Shown piece after piece: positions 56,289-64,000 of a stretch of 64,000 nt of DNA. Made by a program: the position numbers and the translations under genes. Source of the stretch: Cytobacillus depressus. Its GTDB lineage: Bacteria; Bacillota; Bacilli; Bacillales; Cytobacillaceae. The stretch's first letter is position 1, and every line of letters starts with the position of its first letter. The DNA lies in NCBI RefSeq assembly GCF_008923245.1, contig NZ_WBOS01000002.1, forward strand, positions 124,001 through 188,000, read 5' to 3'. The notes beneath the pieces are model-generated. The model saw only the letters and a program-made list of their open reading frames with translations. It did not search any database and was not told the origin of the DNA.

Positions 56289-57239
56289 ATGGTTTCATAC
56301 ATTTTTAGACGAACATTTATGGCTATTCCCTTGTTACTTGGAATTACCATCCTATCCTTCGCAATTGTCAAAGCAGCACCCGGTGGACCTGTAGCAATGC
56401 TAATGGACCCGAAAATGAAGCCGTCGGATAAGGTTAAATTTGAAGAAAAATATGGATTAAATGATCCTATTCATGTTCAATATATTAAATGGCTTGGGAA
56501 TATGGCAAAAGGGGACTTTGGCAATTCATTAATTAAACGCGGAATGCCAGTTAGTGAACTTATACTTAATAGGCTTCCAAATACATTACTATTGATGGTT
56601 GTATCGTTTGTGATTGCTGTGCTTATTGCTATTCCAATTGGAATTTATTCAGCGATGCGACCCTATTCGCCGCTGGATTACACATTTACTGTCGGCTCGT
56701 TTTTAGGAATAGCCACACCGAACTTTTGGTTGGGACTCATATTAATTATGTTCTTCTCAGTTAAACTTGGCTGGTTCCCAACCGGTGGGGTGGCTACATT
56801 AAATGCTGATTTTAGTTTATGGGATCGTATTCATCATTTAATTCTTCCGGGTTTAGTTTTGGCCACGGCAGATTTGGCTTCATTAACACGTTATACTCGA
56901 TCTTCGATGCTGGACGTTTTGAAGCAGGATTATATTCGCACTGCGATGTCAAAAGGATTTAAAGAAAAGAAGGTAGTAATCAAGCATGGAGTAAGAAATG
57001 GGATGATCCCAATTATCACACTTTTCGGCTTAATGTTGCCATCCTTCATAGGCGGGGCAGCCATCACAGAAAAAGTGTTTGCATGGCCTGGTCTTGGGCA
57101 ATTGTTTATTGATTCCGCTTTTCAGCGCGACTATCCGGTGATTATGGCTCTTACAGTAATTTCTGCTGTATTTGTTGTAATAGGGAATTTACTAGCAGAT
57201 ATTTTATACGCGATTTTTGACCCGCGTATTGAATATTAA
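56289..57239 (+). CDS. appB: Oligopeptide ABC transporter permease AppB
   Basis: A 316-residue inner-membrane permease with six hydrophobic segments. It has the APGGPVAMLMDPK periplasmic-type loop after the first helix, and the EAA-type loop RTAMSKGFKEKKVVIKHGVRNGM. AAAGGGAG precedes the ATG. Confidence 0.95.
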   Translation: MVSYIFRRTFMAIPLLLGITILSFAIVKAAPGGPVAMLMDPKMKPSDKVKFEEKYGLNDPIHVQYIKWLGNMAKGDFGNSLIKRGMPVSELILNRLPNTLLLMVVSFVIAVLIAIPIGIYSAMRPYSPLDYTFTVGSFLGIATPNFWLGLILIMFFSVKLGWFPTGGVATLNADFSLWDRIHHLILPGLVLATADLASLTRYTRSSMLDVLKQDYIRTAMSKGFKEKKVVIKHGVRNGMIPIITLFGLMLPSFIGGAAITEKVFAWPGLGQLFIDSAFQRDYPVIMALTVISAVFVVIGNLLADILYAIFDPRIEY

Positions 57240-57251
57240 GGAGGGGTTTTT

Positions 57252-58166
57252 TTGTCACAGATTAATGTAGAAGTTACTCAAGAAGATATTCAATTAAACC
57301 CCCATTTAAAAAGCAAGCCTGATACGTTAACGAAAATATTTTTCAGGAAATTCATGAGGAATAAGCTAGCTGTCATTGGTGCCATTATGTTGATTATCAT
57401 TATTTTGGCATCCATATTAGCTCCGGTAATTGCACCGTATAAATTTGAGGATATGAATTTATTGGACAAGCTAAAACCCCCAAGCAGTGAATATTGGCTA
57501 GGGACTGACCGTTATGGAAGAGATATTTTTACTCGTCTTTTATATGGTGGACGAATTTCTTTACTAGTAGGGTTCGGTTCTGTTGCAGGGGCTCTCATTA
57601 TTGGTGTGACCATAGGAGCACTTGCAGGGTATTTTGGCGGCATCATTGATGCCATTTTAATGAGATTTGTTGATATCGTCATTTCGATTCCAAGTATCTT
57701 TTTATTAATTACGGTTGTTTCTATTTTTAAGCCAGGTACCGGAAAATTAATTTTAGTTATTGCGTTAATTAGTTGGACAACTACAGCTCGTATTGTCAGG
57801 GGAGAGTTCCTAACATTACGAACAAGGGAGTTTGTCCTAGCATCGAAAACGATTGGAACTAAATCATATAAGATTATTTTTAGTCATATATTGCCAAATG
57901 CAATGGGGCCAATCATCGTTTCTGCTACATTATTAATTGGAAATGTGATTTTGACAGAAGCAGCTTTAAGTTATTTAGGTTTAGGCATTCAGCCTCCGAC
58001 ACCAAGTTGGGGAAATATGCTTGAAGATGCTCAGAACTATACAGTCATGTTAACAGCACCATGGTATCCTTTCTTTCCAGGGCTGCTAATTCTTTTAACA
58101 GTTATTTGCTTTAACTTTATCGGTGATGGATTAAGAGATGCATTAGATCCAAAATCACAAGATTAA
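57252..58166 (+). CDS. appC: Oligopeptide ABC transporter permease AppC
   Basis: A 304-residue permease with a long cytoplasmic N-terminus, the conserved [22 protein letters not shown] segment, and the EAA loop [20 protein letters not shown]. Start is TTG 57252 after AAGGAGGGG. It is the last gene of appDFABC. Confidence 0.95.
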   Translation: MSQINVEVTQEDIQLNPHLKSKPDTLTKIFFRKFMRNKLAVIGAIMLIIIILASILAPVIAPYKFEDMNLLDKLKPPSSEYWLGTDRYGRDIFTRLLYGGRISLLVGFGSVAGALIIGVTIGALAGYFGGIIDAILMRFVDIVISIPSIFLLITVVSIFKPGTGKLILVIALISWTTTARIVRGEFLTLRTREFVLASKTIGTKSYKIIFSHILPNAMGPIIVSATLLIGNVILTEAALSYLGLGIQPPTPSWGNMLEDAQNYTVMLTAPWYPFFPGLLILLTVICFNFIGDGLRDALDPKSQD

Positions 58167-58170
58167 TGAT

Positions 58171-58214
58171 AAAAAGTCTCCGCCTAATTATTAATAGGAG
58201 GGACTTTTTTTTAT
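58171..58214 (+). terminator. Terminator after appC
   Basis: AAAAGTCTCCGCCTA and AATAGGAGGGACTTTT form a stem ending in a run of eight Ts. Confidence 0.85.
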
Positions 58215-58313
58215 TATTGAAATATTTCCCTTGCACTTTCTAATTTAGGAATAATTTTACTTCCCTCTGCCCATACTGATTGACAAATAGCTTGATGAAG
58301 CGGGGGGTAAAAG

Positions 58314-59060
58314 ATGTTATATCTTCATGATGTTTGGGTGAACTGGTTTGAAGGAGAAGAAAATGGATACAATGTGTGCCATTTTCATGAATGGCGCAAG
58401 GATGATGGCGTCGAACTTCTTGACCAAGTACCATTAATCAAAATTGATCCCATCCTATTTAATTACATTGAAAATGATTTATCAGAACTTCCACAACAAC
58501 TATTAGACGACATTTATCAAAAAGCGTATTTAAGGAAAAACCATGAACGCATTCAATTAGACTATTGTTTTGTAGTTTCAGACGGATCAGGGATATTAGC
58601 TGTCGATACAATTGGCTATAATATTCCTGTTCGAAAAAGCAGACTCATTCCAAGGCAAGAGCAATTAGCCTACGAAATGCTCTCGAATCATGAGGAAGTC
58701 CATTATGCATTCAATGATCAAAGTGCTTTAAAAAACTTTCATATTTTATCACCATCACCAGATTTAATGGCTGGTTTGACAAGAAAAGAAAGACAATTAA
58801 AGCAATTAATGTTCATGGCACTTGATCAGTTATATTCATCTAAAAATGTAGCTGAAGTCCGTTACTGGTATACGGAATGGAGTCCTGAAAGCTATTCAGT
58901 TATTCAGCAAATGGATTTTGAAGAAGCTTGGCTCCAACTCTTCGAGCAAAGCAAGTATGAATGGACAAGCAAGCATGAACAATTCTGTGAAAACATAATT
59001 AAGGGACAGCCATTTTTTGAGAAGCTTTGGGAAATGGAGCATGGTCCAAAAGTGAATTAA
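58314..59060 (+). CDS. yjbA: YjbA family protein (DUF3603)
   Basis: A 248-residue soluble protein starting [20 protein letters not shown], the conserved DUF3603 start, with [17 protein letters not shown] and [18 protein letters not shown]. Function is unknown. It lies between app and trpS as in B. subtilis. GCGGGGGG precedes the ATG. Confidence 0.9.
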   Translation: MLYLHDVWVNWFEGEENGYNVCHFHEWRKDDGVELLDQVPLIKIDPILFNYIENDLSELPQQLLDDIYQKAYLRKNHERIQLDYCFVVSDGSGILAVDTIGYNIPVRKSRLIPRQEQLAYEMLSNHEEVHYAFNDQSALKNFHILSPSPDLMAGLTRKERQLKQLMFMALDQLYSSKNVAEVRYWYTEWSPESYSVIQQMDFEEAWLQLFEQSKYEWTSKHEQFCENIIKGQPFFEKLWEMEHGPKVN

Positions 59061-59072
59061 AGGAAAAATAAT

Positions 59073-59106
59073 AAAAAATCTATCACATTTGTGATAGATT
59101 TTTTCA
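59073..59106. terminator. Bidirectional terminator between yjbA and trpS
   Basis: AAAAATCTATCAC and GTGATAGATTTTTT form a strong stem with an ATTT loop and flanking A/T tracts. Confidence 0.88.
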
Positions 59107-59114
59107 ATTTCTGC

Positions 59115-60392
<1,278 letters not shown>

Positions 60393-60995
60393 TTATTATA
60401 TTTCATTTTATAATATATTAAATGAGTTGGAAAATCAAGATGTTCCTTTCATACTCGAAATAAAATCATTATATTCTGAAAATTATTTTTTAGAATATAA
60501 TTTATATAAAATCATATAAAAAAAATATTAAGTAATCCAAAACAAAAAAAATTTTTATTCGTCTAAAAACTCATATTTTACAAGTATTTGTCGAATCTTG
60601 AATTAGTAGAATGTTAGAAACCTTATAAAACATACTTGCAATTCTTTTTTTCTAAATTTATAATAAATCTATCAAACGAATTCTTTACGAAATTTTTACA
60701 AGTGTAACAGGATATTTACAGAATATCTGACGGGGTTTTTACTATACTAAAAAAGTAAGTTTGAGCTATAATTAAAGATTGCTCTTACCCTATTCTCTGT
60801 TAAATTGTCGGAATTTAGGGACAACCATTCTTTAAAAGAGTAAAAACTTACTTTTTTTCTTTGCTTAAACTGAGTCACCTAACCATATAGTTTAAATTAT
60901 CAGACTTTTTAAGTAATATACCCTATATGTACACTTGTCCATTTTGGGACCGATGTAAAGAAAACGTTTGCAGAAAAATATAGGGGGTTAATACC
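60393..60995 (+). other. oppA upstream region with candidate promoter and leader
   Basis: A 600-bp AT-rich region with no gene. TATACT at 60743-60748 is the best -10 candidate, with no convincing -35. The CodY-like palindrome TATTTACAGAATATC (60713-60727, 11 of 15 matches) lies just upstream. AGAAAACGTTTGCA (60959-60972) resembles a CcpA cre site (12 of 14) close to the oppA start; both are motif matches only. Confidence 0.45.
60749..60858 (+). terminator. Long-range inverted repeat ending in a T-tract in the oppA leader
   Basis: AAAAAAGTAAGTTT (60749-60762) is perfectly complementary to AAACTTACTTTTTT (60844-60857). The 81-base interior can itself pair (CTCTT with AAAGAG, TTGTC with GACAA). 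The 3' arm is the T-tract, giving a terminator-like structure about 100 bases into the leader. Confidence 0.55.
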
Positions 60996-62642
60996 GTGAA
61001 AAAAAGATTATCAATCTTTTTTAGTATGCTGTTAGTGCTTAGCATGTTCCTTGCTGCTTGTGGCGGAAAAGATAATGCTGACAGCGGTGAAAAAGGCGGA
61101 GAAAAAGACACAGAAAAGTCTAATGTACCGCAAGAATTACGAGTAAACATTAATACTGAACCACCATCATTACACCCAGGATTAGCTACTGATAGCACTT
61201 CTGGAAACGTACTTCGCCAAATCTTTGAAGGGTTAACACGTATTGACCAAAACGGTGAGCCTGTAGAAGCTGCAGCGGAAAAAATTGAAGTATCAGATGA
61301 CCAAACAGTTTACACTTTCACACTTCGTGATGCTGAGTGGACAAATGGTGACCCTGTAATTGCACAGGATTTTGAATATGCATGGAAATGGGTTTTAGAT
61401 CCAAACAACCAATCTGAATATGCAGAGCAAATGTACTACCTTAAAGGCGGAGAAGAATACCATACTGGTAAAGGATCTGCTGATGATGTAGGGGTTAAAG
61501 CATTAGATGATAAAACTCTTGAAGTTACTCTTGCTAACCCAACTCCATACTTCACGGAGCTTACAGCTTTCTATACTTTCCTACCAATTAACAGCAAAGT
61601 AGCTGAAGCTAACAAGAACTGGGCTCACGATGCTGGAGAAAACTTTACAACTAATGGTCCTTTCGTATTATCTGAATGGGCTCACAGTGATAAAATTGTC
61701 CTAACAAAGAACGAAAAATACTGGGATGCTAACACAGTAAAATTAGACAAAATCGAAATGATCATGATCAATGATCCAAACACTGAACTTTCAATGTTCG
61801 ATAATGGGGAACTTGATTGGGCTGGATCTCCAACTGGAGCACTTCCAACTGATGCTATCCCAGCTCTTAAAAAAGAGGGACGCTTAACTACGCAAGCAAT
61901 TGCAGGTATTTATAACTACAAATTCAACACAACTGTTGCACCTTTTGATAACGTAAATATCCGTAAAGCATTCGCACATGCAATTAACCGTCAAGAAATC
62001 ATTGACAACATTCTTCAAGCTGAACAGATGCCAGCGATGGCAATTGTGCCACCGACTATGTTCCCTGAGAATGAAAAAGGATATTTCCCTGATAATGATG
62101 TTGAAAAAGCAAAAGAATATTTACAAAAAGGTTTAGAAGAAATGGGTCTTAAAGATCCATCTGAACTACCGGCTATTACACTTTCATACAACACATCTGA
62201 AGGCCACCAAAAGATTGCTCAAGCAATCCAAGATATGTGGGTAAAAAACCTAGGTGTTGAAGTAACTCTTGATAACCAAGAGTGGGCAGTTTACCTTGAT
62301 AAAGTTCACGGAATGGATTACCAAGTTGCTCGTATGGGCTGGTTAGGCGACTTTAACGATGCAATCAACTTCTTAGAAATGTACCGTAATGCAGATGGCG
62401 GTAACAACGATACTGGCTGGGAAAGCAAGGAATTCCAAGATTTACTTGCTAAATCAGCAACAGAAGGCGATGCTGATAAGCGTCAGCAAATGCTAAAAGA
62501 TGCAGAAGCAATCTTTATGGATGACATGCCTGTTGCACCTATTTATTTCTACACTTATAACTGGGTTAAGGCTGAAAACTTAAAAGATGTTCATGTATCT
62601 GGTACAGGTGATGTACAATTTAAGTGGGCACACTTTGAATAA
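60996..62642 (+). CDS. oppA: Oligopeptide-binding lipoprotein OppA
   Basis: A 548-residue family-5 solute-binding lipoprotein. The signal ends at LAAC (about Cys22) before a Gly/Lys/Glu linker. The body has the OppA hallmarks LHPGLATDSTSGNVLRQIFEG-type start, FEYAWKWVLDPNN and AHAINRQEIIDNIL. Start is GTG 60996 with TAGGGGG upstream. Transport of oligopeptides feeds nitrogen supply and peptide signalling in Bacillus. Confidence 0.95.
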   Translation: MKKRLSIFFSMLLVLSMFLAACGGKDNADSGEKGGEKDTEKSNVPQELRVNINTEPPSLHPGLATDSTSGNVLRQIFEGLTRIDQNGEPVEAAAEKIEVSDDQTVYTFTLRDAEWTNGDPVIAQDFEYAWKWVLDPNNQSEYAEQMYYLKGGEEYHTGKGSADDVGVKALDDKTLEVTLANPTPYFTELTAFYTFLPINSKVAEANKNWAHDAGENFTTNGPFVLSEWAHSDKIVLTKNEKYWDANTVKLDKIEMIMINDPNTELSMFDNGELDWAGSPTGALPTDAIPALKKEGRLTTQAIAGIYNYKFNTTVAPFDNVNIRKAFAHAINRQEIIDNILQAEQMPAMAIVPPTMFPENEKGYFPDNDVEKAKEYLQKGLEEMGLKDPSELPAITLSYNTSEGHQKIAQAIQDMWVKNLGVEVTLDNQEWAVYLDKVHGMDYQVARMGWLGDFNDAINFLEMYRNADGGNNDTGWESKEFQDLLAKSATEGDADKRQQMLKDAEAIFMDDMPVAPIYFYTYNWVKAENLKDVHVSGTGDVQFKWAHFE

Positions 62643-62657
62643 GTATAGCTAAATCAA

Positions 62658-62700
62658 CTAAAGGTATATGGGGTGTACTCCCTATATACCTTAGTTTTCT
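62658..62700 (+). terminator. Read-through terminator between oppA and oppB
   Basis: CTAAAGGTATATGGGG and CTCCCTATATACCTTAG form a strong stem followed by TTTTCT. It is probably partial, allowing more OppA than permease. Confidence 0.75.
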
Positions 62701-62735
62701 GATTAAGACATGTATTAAATTGGAGGTGTTTGACA

Positions 62736-63671
62736 ATGGCGAAATATATTGGAAAGCGCTTACTGTATATGCTCATTTCTTTATGGATGATTATTACAGC
62801 TACGTTTTTCTTCATGCGCATTGCACCCGGAAACCCATTTACATCTGAGAAAAGGCTGCCTCCCGAAATCGAAGCTAATTTGAATGCTCACTATGGTTTG
62901 GATAAGCCTTGGTATGAACAATACGGGGAATATTTACTAAGAATTGCAAAGTGGGATTTCGGCCCATCATTTAAATATAAAAGCCAAACAGTCAACGATT
63001 TAATCAATGATGGCTTCCCGGTTTCTTTCTTGCTTGGTATGGAAGCAATCCTATTTGCTGTTGCAATCGGAGTGCTATTAGGGATTATTGCTGCATTAAA
63101 ACATAATAAATGGCAGGATTATACCGCTATGATCATTGCCGTAATGGGTATTTCTGTACCATCTTTTATTATGGCATCCGTTCTGCAATATGTTTTTGCG
63201 ATTAAACTAGGCATATTCCCTGTAGCGAGGTGGGAATCTTTTATGCACACTGTATTACCAGCATTAGCATTAGGGTTAACTCCTATGGCATTTATTGCTC
63301 GTCTGACTCGATCAAGTATGCTTGAAGTCTTGAGCAATGATTATATTAAAACCGCAAAAGCAAAAGGTTTAAGCCAAGGGGTCATAACAGTAAGGCACGC
63401 AATCCGTAATGCGCTTTTACCGGTTGTTACGTATATGGGGCCATTAACAGCTGGGATCTTAACCGGAAGTTTTGTCATCGAAAAAATCTTCGGAATCCCT
63501 GGGCTCGGATCACACTTTGTAACAAGTATTGGAAACCGTGATTATACCGTTATTATGGGTGTAACAGTTTTCTATAGTATACTGTTACTCGTTTCTATTC
63601 TCCTTGTTGACATTGCATACGGAATCATCGACCCACGCATTAAACTTGCTGGCGGGAAGAAAGGAGAGTAA
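62736..63671 (+). CDS. oppB: Oligopeptide ABC transporter permease OppB
   Basis: A 311-residue permease with six hydrophobic segments. It has [16 protein letters not shown] after helix 1 and the EAA loop [23 protein letters not shown] 62736 is chosen, with GGAGGTG upstream; a TTG at 62730 is two codons earlier. Second gene of opp. Confidence 0.95.
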   Translation: MAKYIGKRLLYMLISLWMIITATFFFMRIAPGNPFTSEKRLPPEIEANLNAHYGLDKPWYEQYGEYLLRIAKWDFGPSFKYKSQTVNDLINDGFPVSFLLGMEAILFAVAIGVLLGIIAALKHNKWQDYTAMIIAVMGISVPSFIMASVLQYVFAIKLGIFPVARWESFMHTVLPALALGLTPMAFIARLTRSSMLEVLSNDYIKTAKAKGLSQGVITVRHAIRNALLPVVTYMGPLTAGILTGSFVIEKIFGIPGLGSHFVTSIGNRDYTVIMGVTVFYSILLLVSILLVDIAYGIIDPRIKLAGGKKGE

Positions 63672-64000
63672 ATGATGCAGATATCAAAGGATAAATTTCA
63701 ACTCGTTGGATCCCAATTAGAAAATGCAGAAAAAATTTCAAAGCCAAGTCTTTCGTTTTGGAAGGATGTTTCCATTCGATTCCGAAAAAACAAGCTGGCT
63801 ATGTTTGGGTTAGTCCTATTATTCTTATTAATTGTGATGGCGGCTTTTGGACCGCATATGACTGAATTTGATTATCGGACAAATGATTTAGCGAATAAAA
63901 ACCAACCCCCATCTTCTGAACATTGGTTCGGTACAGATGACCTTGGACGCGATATGTTTGCTCGAACTTGGTATGGTGCAAGAATTTCTATCTTTATTGG
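63672..64000 (+). CDS. oppC: Oligopeptide ABC transporter permease OppC (5' part)
   Basis: The first 109 residues are visible before the window ends. A cytoplasmic N-terminus (MMQISKDKFQLVGSQ) leads to the first membrane helix (LAMFGLVLLFLLIVMAAFG) and the conserved FGTDDLGRDMFARTWYGAR segment. AAGGAGA precedes two adjacent ATGs (63672, 63675). Confidence 0.93.
   Translation, partial: MMQISKDKFQLVGSQLENAEKISKPSLSFWKDVSIRFRKNKLAMFGLVLLFLLIVMAAFGPHMTEFDYRTNDLANKNQPPSSEHWFGTDDLGRDMFARTWYGARISIFI

Overview
The window is chromosomal DNA of a low-GC, endospore-forming Bacillaceae (Bacillus sensu lato). Evidence: an AddAB helicase-nuclease instead of RecBCD, the complete gerP spore-germination operon, Med/ComZ competence genes, CtsR, FapR, ARG and T-box type control sites, AAGGAGG ribosome binding sites and frequent TTG/GTG starts. 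From memory, gene order follows the B. subtilis yhjE-sipV-addBA-gerP-yisKL ... yitK-yitL-yitSTUVW ... argCJBD-argF-yjzC-yjzD-yjaU-yjaV-med-comZ-fabH-fabF-yjaZ-appDFABC-yjbA-trpS-opp segment. I see no tRNA, rRNA, CRISPR array, prophage or intact insertion sequence.

Layout. 0-13.3 kb: end of a TVP38 membrane protein, signal peptidase I, addB-addA, gerPA-F on the minus strand (no sbcDC between addA and gerP), a DUF418 membrane protein, YisK and YisL. 13.4-25.3 kb: a GGDEF-EAL regulator, a DUF2777 protein, a membrane-anchored GH13 protein that has lost its catalytic residues, YajQ, CvfB/YitL, DegV, YitT, a Gmad2-like secreted protein, two small conserved proteins, a Cof-type HAD phosphatase, YitV, an Fe-S assembly factor and a DsrE-like protein. 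25.3-30.8 kb: an inserted anaerobic/molybdenum block (frameshifted radical SAM/SPASM gene, moaA, ric, moeA, mobB). 31.0-36.4 kb: arginine biosynthesis argCJBD and argF without carAB. 36.5-40.7 kb: YjzC, CtsR-type clpB, YjzD, YjaU. 40.8-45.7 kb: an inserted cassette of three NodB-type deacetylases and two CgeB/YkvP-like proteins, three of the five carrying LysM, behind a convincing sigma-K-type promoter. 45.8-64.0 kb: YjaV, med-comZ, fabH and fabF, YjaZ, the appDFABC peptide transporter, YjbA, trpS with a T-box, and the start of oppABC.

Themes. Sporulation and germination: gerP, the deacetylase/CgeB cassette, the Gmad2-like protein. Nutrient control: two peptide ABC transporters with CodY-like sites, ArgR-like boxes at both arg transcription units, a Trp T-box. 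Stress: clpB with an exact CtsR operator, ric with an Fnr-like palindrome.

The most notable unexplained items are the sigma-K-linked glycan cassette, the catalytically degenerate membrane GH13 protein, a terminator-like structure in the oppA leader, a cluster of hairpins at 25.37-25.48 kb, and a family of modular intergenic repeats present at eight sites, one of which separates fabH from fabF.
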